A stretch of DNA of 28,407 bases from Lobulomyces angularis (taxonomy: Eukaryota; Chytridiomycota; Chytridiomycetes; Lobulomycetales; Lobulomycetaceae): assembly GCA_027604685.1 (NCBI GenBank), contig JADHYX010000039.1, forward strand, positions 60,235 to 88,641. Direction: 5' to 3'. The position numbers and the translations under genes were made by a program. Below the pieces are notes generated by a model that saw nothing but the letters and a program-made list of their open reading frames with translations, did no database searches and was not told the DNA's origin. Positions 1 through 8,150 of this stretch are shown here, piece after piece; within the stretch, counting starts at the first letter, position 1, and the number at the start of each line of letters is the position of its first letter.

Positions 1-314
1 ACAACAATCAACTGAAGGAGTTACCCAAACTAAATCGTAGCATTAATTTAGAAACAATTTATTGTGGAAATAATCAGTTAACAGAACTGCCACAATTGAC
101 TGAATGTGTCAATTTAATAGAACTTAATTGTGACAACAATCAACTGAAGGAGTTACCCAAACTAAATCGTAGCATTAATTTAGAAACAATTTATTGTGGA
201 AATAATCAGTTAACAGAACTGCCACAATTGACTGAATGTGTCAATTTAATAGAACTTAATTGTGACAACAATCAACTGAAGGAGTTACCCAAACTAAATC
301 GTAGCATTAATTTA
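1..314 (+). repeat. Perfect 132-bp tandem repeat (two LRRs per unit)
   Basis: Bases 1-132 and 133-264 are identical by eye, and a third copy matches for about 50 bases (265-314) before diverging. One unit is 44 codons, two 22-residue LRRs, so gain or loss of units keeps the reading frame. Identity at silent sites indicates a very recent duplication or ongoing homogenisation. More copies may lie outside the window. Confidence 0.9.
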
Positions 315-587
315 AAAGAACTTAATTGCAGAAATAATCAGTTATCAGAACTGCCACAATTAAATGAATGTGTCAATTTAATGGACCTTTATTGTTACAA
401 CAACAAAATAAAGGAGTTACCCAAACTAAATCATTGCATTAATTTAAAAGCACTTTGTTGTGATATTAATCAGCTGACAGCACTGCCTCCACTCCTATTA
501 AACAAAAAAAAACTACAGTTAGCTACAACAGTTCATTACAAAGTTCTAAACCTAGTTTTAACAGTATACAAATCTTTCCATCGTTAG
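1..587 (+). CDS. LRR protein, partial, entering from left edge; 3' end displaced
   Basis: The open frame starts before the window (first full codon at base 3) and stops at 585-587. It is built of 22-residue leucine-rich repeats with the pattern LxxLxCxxNQLxxLPxL. A Cys sits at the position where many LRR classes have Asn or Leu, and repeats alternate between LKELPKLNRS-type and LTELPQLTEC-type units. No start codon, signal peptide or membrane segment is visible. The repeat frame matches the paralogues at 2293 and 5809 as far as about 495. There the paralogues continue with another LRR and a cap, but this copy switches to an unrelated basic tail of about 30 residues, which lies antisense to the pseudogene on the minus strand. 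The last 90 bases are therefore probably not original coding sequence, and the gene looks truncated by a rearrangement. A role in ligand or protein recognition is only inferred from the LRR fold. Confidence 0.6.
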   Translation, partial: NNQLKELPKLNRSINLETIYCGNNQLTELPQLTECVNLIELNCDNNQLKELPKLNRSINLETIYCGNNQLTELPQLTECVNLIELNCDNNQLKELPKLNRSINLKELNCRNNQLSELPQLNECVNLMDLYCYNNKIKELPKLNHCINLKALCCDINQLTALPPLLLNKKKLQLATTVHYKVLNLVLTVYKSFHR

Positions 588-1258
588 TATATGGTTTCCA
601 ATTTCAATTAAAATAACCATTTTGAATAATTCTTGCTGCATCATCTTTTTCCTTGTATCTCCTTTTAATTCCCATTTGTATTCTTTTAATTGCTGAATAT
701 CCTTTTAAAACAAAATTGATACGGTCAATTGGCACGTTATCTACATAATGTATACTGTGGTATTCATCACTACAACAAAAACTGTAATCCTAATGGTTGA
801 TTTTCAATTCTAGTTATTTGATCTTCCTTAGAATAAAAGTCTTGTAATGAACTTGGTAAATTTTCAATTTTAGTTATTTGATTTTTACTGCAATAAAATT
901 TCTCTAATGAACTAGGTAAATTTTCAATTTTAGTTATTTGATTTCTTCCACTCCACAATTTTTTTAAGGTTTTTTCTTGATAAATTTTTTATCCGATTTC
1001 ACCGCAATCAAAATTTTCTTAAGACCTTGGTAAGTTTTCAATTCTAGTTATTGGATTTCTACTAAATCAAAATAAGTTAGTGTACTTGGTAAATTCTCAA
1101 TTTTAGTTATTTGATTTCTACAGCAATTAAAGTATTTTAAAGTACTTTGTAAATTGTCAATTTTAGTAATTTGAGTCTCATCACAATTGAATTCTTGTAT
1201 AGAACTTGGTAAGTTTAGGGTTTTACCTGAACAATTATCTTTTTATATTTAAAAATAA
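523..1258 (-). pseudogene. Decayed LRR-plus-tail gene, giant-virus-like type
   Basis: On the minus strand, from about 1258 down to 770, are degenerate repeats of the form NQITKIENLPSSLxxFxC, about 21 residues each. They belong to a different LRR class from the plus-strand genes. From about 770 to 523 follows a non-repeat tail containing VDNVPIDRINF, a basic IQ-like stretch (IQMGIKRRY), AARIIQ and KPYTNDGK. I recall this architecture from LRR proteins of amoeba giant viruses (Mimiviridae/Klosneuvirus relatives). That is memory, not a search. Breaks visible: no start codon; a frameshift near 1070-1080; in-frame stops in the roughly 960-1030 stretch; a one-base shift in a T run near 780; and a TGA at 604-606 where the family has Trp. 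The tail ends at TAG 523-525. It could also be a host gene family that shares this architecture. Confidence 0.6.
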
Positions 1259-1277
1259 GAAAAAACTGAATAATTTT

Positions 1278-1970
1278 TTACAACAGTTCTAATTTAATTT
1301 TTTCAAAAATAGTCTTTATTGATGTACTAGTAGTGTAATGATGATATTCAGTTCCTGCAGAATAACAATTAATTACCTGATTACAATCGTGCTCTCCTTG
1401 AAATTCATCGTTTTCTTCGTTTATCGGATTGTTTAATGGATGATCAGAAACAATCCAGTGATATGTTGATTTGAATTTAAAGTTTCTTGTATGTACAGAA
1501 TCAGTTAATGCTATCAATTTTATATTTGAATAAATTGTTGGTCTTTCGTATACTAAATTTGATAAAACTTCCCCACCATATGAATGAGCAATAAATATTA
1601 GTTTTTCTTGTATAGTTGAAAGAAATTTATCATATAACGCTGTTAAATTTTGATTTCTTAATACTAGTATAGAGTAATTCATTTCATCTGCCAGTTGAAC
1701 GCCAGTTAATACCGAACCATAAGTTAAATTAGTTTCTCTGATTACTGTATTTGACCATTGACCTAAACCAGACCGTGCTCCAGTAATGAAAACAACAACA
1801 GGTTGTTTTGGAACATGTTTAAAATAAACTTGTGACATTAATCCAATATCATTATTGTAATTCACTTCATCAAACCCTAGATTTATTAATAGATGTCTCA
1901 TCCCATAATCTTCCACTCGACATGTCATTATCATAATGAATAAATATATAAATATAAAATTTGTGTACAT
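1278..1970 (-). CDS. Arb2/FAM172-like alpha/beta-hydrolase-fold protein
   Basis: A 230-residue single-exon gene, ATG at 1970-1968. It shows the hallmarks of the Arb2 domain (fission yeast Arb2, animal FAM172): a start strand PVVVFITGARSGLGQW, the nucleophile elbow FIAHSYGGE at about residue 130, a following LIALTDSVH strand, and a late SAGTEYHHYT segment that would supply the His. These correspond to FAM172's AHSYGG, ALTDSVH and SAGTxxHxxT. The first 16-18 residues are strongly hydrophobic (FIFIYLFIMIM), suggesting a signal peptide or anchor. If translation instead started at the internal Met near residue 14, the protein would be cytosolic. Arb2 in yeast works in RNAi-linked heterochromatin and FAM172A in splicing/chromatin. 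Whether this short version shares that role is unknown. A TATA-like element lies about 35-45 bp upstream. It sits head-to-tail with the pseudogene downstream, separated by only about 20 bp. Confidence 0.72.
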   Translation of the reverse strand: MYTNFIFIYLFIMIMTCRVEDYGMRHLLINLGFDEVNYNNDIGLMSQVYFKHVPKQPVVVFITGARSGLGQWSNTVIRETNLTYGSVLTGVQLADEMNYSILVLRNQNLTALYDKFLSTIQEKLIFIAHSYGGEVLSNLVYERPTIYSNIKLIALTDSVHTRNFKFKSTYHWIVSDHPLNNPINEENDEFQGEHDCNQVINCYSAGTEYHHYTTSTSIKTIFEKIKLELL

Positions 1971-2003
1971 TAATTATTTTTTATGGTTAGGGAAAATTTG
2001 GGA

Positions 2004-2013
2004 TTTTATATAG
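2004..2013 (-). promoter_or_regulatory. TATA-like element upstream of the Arb2-like gene
   Basis: On the minus strand this reads CTATATAAAA, 34-43 bp upstream of the ATG at 1970. The position and sequence fit a TATA box, but the background is very AT-rich, so chance is a real alternative. Confidence 0.35.
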
Positions 2014-2227
2014 AAAAAGATATTGGTGGCTTTGTTAACTAAGCAAAATGATTTTCATTTAAAAAGAATAATAAGCACCATCAGATTGTTTATTACTTCT
2101 TTTTATTAAAAATAATAGTTATTTTTTTGATATATTCTACTCTTCTGGAATTTTTATTTTCAAAAATAAAATAAAAAATTAAATTGAAAAACTTCTGGAA
2201 AAAAAAAAAATAAAAAAAAAAAATAAT

Positions 2228-2234
2228 TATAAAA
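2228..2234 (+). promoter_or_regulatory. TATAAAA element upstream of LRR copy 1
   Basis: TATAAAA 59 bp before the ATG at 2293, inside a block (AATTATAAAACTT) also present upstream of the second copy at 5741. Retention in both copies suggests a core promoter. Confidence 0.4.
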
Positions 2235-2292
2235 CTTAAAAGAATAATTAAATTGATATTAATTTGCAATAATTTATCAACAACAAATAAAA

Positions 2293-4031
2293 ATGTGCTG
2301 GGCTGAATGTGAGATCAAAGAAGATAGAAACTTGGAGCAATTACAGAATGGAGTGGCAAATTTGACATATTTAAGATGTGATCGAATGTCCATGAGCAAT
2401 TGCCACTACTAACAAACTCTTTAACAAAAATTTGCTGTTCTTATAATCAACTCAAAGCACTGCCACCACTCAACTTGTGTCTCAATTTGACATTTTTAAA
2501 TTGCAGTTACAATCAGTTAACTGCACTGCCACAGTTGAATGAATGTGTTAATTTAATGCAACTTTATTGTCACAACAATCAACTAAAGGAGTTACCCAAA
2601 TTAAATCAATGCATTAATTTGACAATATTTTGTTGTGAGAATAATCAGCTGACAGCACTGCCTCCACTCAACCTATGTGTGAAATTAACTAGGCTCTACT
2701 GTTCCTCTAACAAGATTATAGAGTTACCGGAGCTGTCTCGTTCCTTAAAATATTTGTATTGTATGGACAACTATTTACTGAAGGAACCCAATTTACCAAA
2801 AAATTTATTAACAGAAGAACTCAATGGAAATTTTTATTTGCTCAATGACGAGGGAAAAAGGCGGTAAAATCAAAAACTTGTATTAATAATTTTATATTTA
2901 TTTTTTAACTTTATCAAATTTTTTTTTATATTAACACTTCACAAAAATTTGTAGATTAAATTCTTTTGTAGAACTGAGAATGGAAAAGAGTTAATAACTG
3001 AAAAAAGTTAATTGAATATTAAGTCGATAGAAGAAAGAAACCAAGAATTAGTATTGTAATATCTTTTTTACTGAATCTCAATTTCACCTCTAATTAATTA
3101 ATAGGTTAAAAGATCAACAAAAAATACTTGAAGAAGAAAATAAAAAAAATATTTTGAATTTGAAGGAAACAGAGAACAGGTTAGTCTTATTACATAATTT
3201 TTGCTAAAGTCAATGTATTTCTATATTACAATAGCAGAACAAAATACTGAACTCAATGAAAAGGATCGAATTTAAAGAAAATGATAAGAAGTTAGTTTCA
3301 ATGCAATAATTTATTAACAAGTTCAATAACTTACCTTTTCAAAAAATTTTTAGGTTGAAGAAATTAATTAAAAAACTTAATGAAAAAAATGAGCAGCTGA
3401 AAAAAAAAAGATGACACGTTAGTTTTTATTGAAATATTACATGAAAAAACTTTCATTTCAATTTTTAGGATAAATGAAAATAGTAAACATCTCAGTAGTA
3501 TTATTGGATTGTTGAAAGAGATAAGGTTAGTTTTCAATAATAGAATTTTATAAACAGTATTAAATTTCTGTTTTTAGATCAGAAGTAAAAAATAAAGAAC
3601 TTGATGAAACGAAAAAGTTGTTAGATAAAAAGGATAACAAGTGAGTTTCAATTACATAATTTATTAACATATTCGTTATCCTTTTATTATTTATTTTAGG
3701 TTAAATGTACAATCTATCGAAATCAGTGAAAAAAATAAACTGCTCAAAAGAAAAAGATGATAGGTTAGTTTAAAATTCAATTTTTATATGCAAAATTGCG
3801 AAATTTGATTTTTTATCTTAGGTTAAATGAAAAAAGTAAAGAACTCAACGATGCAAAAACCATATTGAGTAAAAAAGAAAATAAGTAATTATATTAACTT
3901 TGAAAAATTTATTTTCTATAATTAATTATTTTTTTCCTAGAATAAGTGAGTTAGAAAAATTGCATGAACAACACAAGATAGATATGAAAACATTATTGGA
4001 AGATTTATATGGAAATGTAACTAATCAATAA
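2293..4031 (+). pseudogene. LRR-coiled-coil gene, copy 1 (frameshifted)
   Basis: Same architecture as the gene at 5809. The first exon starts at ATG 2293 with MCWAEC and an N-cap, followed by about seven 22-residue LRRs and the end cap (NYLLKEPNLPKNLL). A one-base deletion near 2385-2392 (relative to GGAATGAAACTTGAGCAATTG in copy 2) throws the start out of frame with the LRRs, and the LRR frame meets TAA at 2865-2867. Nine mini-exons follow: 2955-3055, 3105-3179, 3235-3290, 3354-3417, 3469-3525, 3578-3640, 3700-3763, 3822-3884, 3941-4031. They encode Leu/Lys/Glu-rich coiled coil ending at TAA 4029-4031. Mini-exon 1 has in-frame stops, mini-exon 3 is degenerate, and 4 and 7 each carry one extra A. 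Splice signals remain largely intact, so decay is recent. It could be a non-coding relic or a donor of sequence to paralogues. Confidence 0.65.
2955..4031 (+). repeat. Array of nine coiled-coil mini-exons, copy 1
   Basis: Lengths are 101, 75, 56, 64, 57, 63, 64, 63 and 91 nt, separated by introns of 49-63 nt. The modal unit is 63 nt: 1 base + 20 codons + 2 bases, flanked by AG before and usually GTTAGT or GTRAGT/GTAATT after. Most units begin with the same word, (R/K/E)LN followed by E-K-S-K-E-L-like heptads. All boundaries are phase 2, so whole units can be added or removed without changing frame. Units 6, 7 and 8 resemble each other most, consistent with tandem exon duplication. Confidence 0.75.
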
Positions 4032-4503
4032 TAGAAAATGATATTTATTGATTATTTTGTTAATTTTCTTTAATCTATGATACTTTGATTTAAGTTAAGT
4101 TATTTTAATTTGGAATAAATTTCCTTTAAAGTAGAAGAAAGATTACAAAATTGAATAATTTAATTAATTTAAAAAAAAATAAGTTTGAATTCAGGTCTCA
4201 AGTTTTTGTTTAAAGGAACAGTTAATTTTACTGCCATGATGAATATTAAAAGAATTTTTATGAGTTTTCACAACAAGAAAATTAAAAATTGTTATTTCAG
4301 AATTCCATATTTAAAAACAAGGGAATTTCTTATGTTACATTTTTTAACATTGTATTTCTTTTTTTTTTTCTTAAAACTTAAAGCTTTACTAAAAATAAAA
4401 AGATATCGAAAAATTGGAACCCAAAAAAAAAAAAAAAAATTAAAATTTATTAAATAGAATATTAAGCAAACAGAAGTTTTAGCAATTAATAATGTCTATC
4501 TAA

Positions 4504-4617
4504 GGATGCAGTACTAATGGAGAAATTAACTTTGAGAATTTACAGAATCAAGGGGCAGATTTATCATATTTAAAATGTGATCAAATGAAACTTAAACAAT
4601 TGCCAGTATATTGGTAA
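4504..4617 (+). pseudogene. N-terminal stub of another LRR family member
   Basis: The frame beginning GCSTNGEINFENLQ and ending MKLKQLP then TAA at 4615-4617 aligns with the N-cap of the 5809 gene (MCWDDCKIEEDRNLEQLQ ... MKLEQLP). It stops exactly where the first LRR should begin, and the initiator Met is lost (GGATGC where ATGTGC is expected). A matching stub lies at 7733-7840, so the truncation predates the segmental duplication. Confidence 0.6.
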
Positions 4618-4870
4618 TAATGCATAGGGAAACAATCAAATGTATTATAATCAGTTTTACTTTTGGTCAGTAAAGGTTATTTCAACTGACAAAGGAGCTG
4701 TGGTCTTTAAAGGATCTATTCTGAACAATACTCTACATAAGTTAAATATTGATGAAAAGATCTATACTTAAAATATTCTTTTGTCTCCAAAATTCCTCTG
4801 CCAAACTGAACACTCCAACAAAAAAAATGAAACTTGAATCTCTTGATAGAGTAAGTATAATGTAAAAAAT

Positions 4871-5694
4871 AAAAATAAAAAAATTCTTGGGAAAAAAAAA
4901 CCACAGCGAATAGAGACGTGCAGTAAGCCAAATAAATAAGCGGGTTAGAAAGATCGGTAAGTTAACAACACATATCAATAAGTTTCAATAAGGTAAAATC
5001 AATTCAAATCCAGTAAAGGTGTGGTAAGTAAAAAAAAATAATTTTGTAAATAAATTGTTTGAATCGGATAGGTTAGTGATAGCAAACGTTAGTAAAAATT
5101 AACACTTGTTTTATATCCTTGTAATTGGATAACTGTGACGGTTGTTTAAGCTCCTTGTCATTAGATTTTACAAAAATTACTGTTGAAGTTGAAAAGAGAG
5201 TTGAAGGTTTAATGGGCCTTAAAGTAGTGTAGTTGGAGTGCGTTTGTTTCTAAGGTGTTAAAAGTATTGATAAGTATACTATTTTAAAATAAAGACCACG
5301 AAATTCGGGGAAAAAAAAACGTGAATCAATGGAAAGGTCAGGTGAAAAAAAGAAAAAAACGTGTTGTAGAAATTAATTAAATCCAGTATTGTTAAAAATT
5401 CAACCTGTTAATGATAAATGATGTTAATCTTGAAATGGAACCAAAGTGAAGAGACTTAAAAAATTTTTTTATGAAGTTAAATTAATAAGAGCCTTATACT
5501 GCATTTTTGAAGACTGAAATTCCAAAATTTAAAGCTAAGTTAATTATCTTTTTTAAAAATTTTATATGAGAAGTAAATTTTTATTGTAAGACAAAAAGAT
5601 GCTGCACGTTCAAGTAAGGAGGCATTTCAACAAGCTGTGTACTACCTACCTCTGATAAAAATCCAAAAAATGCTAATCAATATAAAAACGTTTG
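4871..5694. other. Non-coding spacer between duplicated segments
   Basis: About 820 bp with no supportable gene. Two short open stretches (around 5170-5230 and 5597-5700) read as plausible peptide but lack a start, splice context or a recognisable family. They may be remnants of a decayed gene. Confidence 0.5.
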
Positions 5695-5740
5695 AAAAAA
5701 TAGTTTTCTTCTGGAAAAAAATAAAAAAAAGAAATATAAT

Positions 5741-5747
5741 TATAAAA
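5741..5747 (+). promoter_or_regulatory. TATAAAA element upstream of LRR copy 2
   Basis: TATAAAA 62 bp before the ATG at 5809, conserved with the element at 2228 before copy 1. Confidence 0.4.
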
Positions 5748-5808
5748 CTTGAAAGTAATTTTTAAAATTGAAAGTAATTTGCAATAATTTATCATTAACA
5801 AATAAAAA

Positions 5809-7246
5809 ATGTGCTGGGATGATTGTAAGATCGAAGAAGATAGAAACTTGGAACAATTACAGAATGGAGTGGCAAATTTGAAATATTTAAGATGTGATGG
5901 AATGAAACTTGAGCAATTGCCACCATTAACAAACACCTTAACTATAATCTATTGTTCTGCTAATCGACTCAAAGCACTGCCACCACTCAACTTGTGTCTC
6001 AATTTAACTTATATAAATTGCAGTTACAATCAGTTAACAGCACTGCCACAATTGAATGAATGTGTTAATTTAATGAAACTTTATTGCCATAACAATCAAC
6101 TGAAGGAGTTACCCAAACTAAATCAATGCATTAATTTAAAATATATTCAATGTTTTAATAATCATTTAACAGCACTGCCACAACTGAATGGATGTGTCAT
6201 CTTAATGCAACTTGATTGTAACAATAATCAACTGAAGGAATTACCCAAACTAAATCAATGCATTAATTTAAAAGAACTTAATTGCAGAAATAATCAATTG
6301 AAGGCACTGCCACAACTGAATAAATGTCTCAATTTAACTCATCTCTACTGTTGCTCTAACAAGATTACAGAGCTCCCGGAGTTGCCTCATTCCTTACAAT
6401 ATTTTGATTGTTGGAACAATTATTTACTAAAGGAACCCAATTTACCAAAAAATTTATTAACAAAAGATCTCAATGGAAACTTTTATTTGCTCAATGAAAA
6501 GGAACAAGTCAATAAATTCAAAAACTTGTATTAAAATTTCTTATACTTTTTAAATTTATCATAAAAATTTATTATCTATTAACATTTCAAAAAATTGTAG
6601 ATTAAATTTCTTTGTAGAACTGAGAAATGAAAATGAGTTGCTAACTGAAAAAAGTCAGTTGGATCTTAAGTCGATAGAAGAAAAAAACCAAGAATTAGAT
6701 TTGTAATTAATTTGCTATAAATAACAAAAAAATTTAAAAGCAATAAATAATTTTTTAGATTAAAAAAACAACAAAAAATACTTGAAGAAGAACATAAACA
6801 AAGTATCTTGATTTTGAAGGAAGAAAATAACAGGTTAGTCTTTATTTCATAATATATTAAAATTCATATATATCACTTAACTATAATGGAAGGATTAATG
6901 AACTAACCAAACAGCTAGGTGAAAAAATTGAATTATTGAAAGAAAAAGAATATGAGTTAGTATTCATTGCAAATTTCCATAATTGAATTAACAAAATTTC
7001 AGTTTTAATTTTAGGTTAAATGAAAAAAGTAAAGAACTTAGTGATACAAAGAAGCTACTGAATGAAAAAGAAATAAGTAATAAAATTACTTTTATAATAT
7101 TTTTTTTTTTTAAATAAATTTACAATTATTAACATTTTTATTTTTATCTTAGATTAATTGAGTTAGATAGAACGCAGGAACAACTCAAGATAGATATGAA
7201 AACATTTGTGGATACCTTATATAAAGATGTTATCAATAAAGAATAG
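5809..7246 (+). CDS. LRR protein with modular coiled-coil tail, copy 2
   Basis: Exon 1 starts at ATG 5809 (MCWDDC) and encodes an N-cap, about eight 22-residue LRRs of the LxxLxCxxNQLxxLPxL type (residues about 40-205) and a cap with NYLLKEPNLPKNLL. Without splicing it would stop at 6532-6534 (241 residues). A phase-2 donor at 6528 (CTT|GTATTA) joins in frame to mini-exons 6601-6702, 6759-6833, 6893-6955 and 7015-7076, and then 7153-7246. These add a Lys/Glu/Leu coiled coil (LEEEHKQ, LTKQLGEKIELLKEKE, LNEKSKEL). The fourth unit is 62 rather than 63 nt, so splicing to the last exon meets TAA at 7155-7157. With 63 nt it would run to TAG 7244-7246. No signal peptide, kinase or nucleotide-binding domain is seen. 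Function unknown; binding plus oligomerisation is inferred from the folds. Confidence 0.62.
6601..7246 (+). repeat. Array of five coiled-coil mini-exons, copy 2
   Basis: Units of 102, 75, 63, 62 and 94 nt with introns of 56-76 nt. Units 1, 2, 4 and 5 correspond by sequence to units 1, 2, 8 and 9 of copy 1, and unit 3 most likely to unit 3. Copy 1 therefore has about four additional internal units. All junctions are phase 2 except the one after unit 4, where one A is missing. Confidence 0.75.
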
Positions 7247-7732
7247 AAAATGATATTTATTGAACGTTTTGTTAATTTTTTTTAATCTATTATACACTGA
7301 TTCAAGTTTAGTTGTTTTAATTAAAAATAAATTCTTTTAAAGTAGAAGAAGGATTACAATAATTGAATAATTCAATTTAATTTAAAAAAAATATATTTGA
7401 ATTCAGGTCTCAATTTTTTGTTTAAAGGTACCGTTTATTTTACTGCCATGATAAATATTAAAAGAATTTCTTTACGTTTTCACAACAAGCGAATCTTTTC
7501 CCTCAAACAAGAAAATTAAAAATTGTTATTTCAGAATTCCATATTTAAAAACAAGGGAATTTCTTATGTTACATTATTTAACATTGTATTACTTTTTTTT
7601 TTTTCTTAAAAACTTTAAGTATTACTAAAAATAGAAAAATTCTGGAACCAAAAAATATAACAAAAAAATTAAAATTTATTAAATAGAATACTAAGCAAAC
7701 AGAATTTTTAGCAATTAATAATATCTATCTAA

Positions 7733-7840
7733 GGATGCAGTACTAATGGAGAAATTAACTTTGAGAATTTACAGAATCAAGGGGCAGATTTATCATATTT
7801 AAGATGTGATCAAATGAAACTTAAGCAATTGCCAGTATAA
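7733..7840 (+). pseudogene. N-terminal stub of LRR family member (second copy)
   Basis: Near-identical partner of the stub at 4504-4617: GCSTNGEINFENLQ ... MKLKQLPV then TAA at 7838-7840. No LRRs follow. Confidence 0.6.
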
Positions 7841-8150
7841 TAGTAATAATGCAAAGGGAAATAATCAAATTTATAAGATTCTGTTATTCTTGTGAACTAG
7901 GGCCTACTTCTTATATGCGTGTTTCAACTTAATGAAGCTGGATTAAATATTACTTCTTGGTCGGGAAAGGTTATTTCTACTGACTATGGTCTTTAAAGGT
8001 ATTCTGAACAATACTCTACATAAAGTTAGATATTAATGAAAATACACAATGCCTAAAATATTCATTTTTCTCCAAAATTCCTATATGCCAAACTGAAAAC
8101 ACTAACAATTAAAATGAAACTTGAATCTCCTGATAGAGAAAGAAAATTTA

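Larger units (their letters stand above)
2175..4870 (+). repeat. Segmental duplication, copy 1
   Basis: This stretch aligns co-linearly with 5695-8150. Matching landmarks: the CTTCTGGAAAAAA leader, a TATAAAA element, the LRR start MCW, the mini-exon tail, the 3' flank with GAATTCAGGTCTCAA (4189 and 7399), the LRR stub, and the closing GAACAATACTCTACATAA (4722 and 8007). It differs by many substitutions, small indels and four extra mini-exons. Boundaries are approximate, placed where similarity fades by eye. Confidence 0.8.
5695..8150 (+). repeat. Segmental duplication, copy 2
   Basis: Partner of 2175-4870, in the same orientation and order: promoter block, LRR gene, mini-exon tail, shared 3' flank, LRR stub, closing flank. 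It contains five mini-exons rather than nine, and a 60-80 bp insert near 7890-7960 absent from copy 1. Confidence 0.8.

Noticed and set aside
2293..2400. Alternative TTG start at 2400 making copy 1 an intact 155-residue LRR gene
   Set aside because: The MCW start with N-cap, shared with copy 2, lies upstream and is separated from the LRRs by a one-base deletion; pseudogene is the simpler reading.
4185..4457. 90-residue open frame rich in Phe and Lys after LRR copy 1
   Set aside because: The same DNA in copy 2 (from 7399) does not keep the frame, composition is that of AT-rich noncoding DNA, and no start or splice context supports it.
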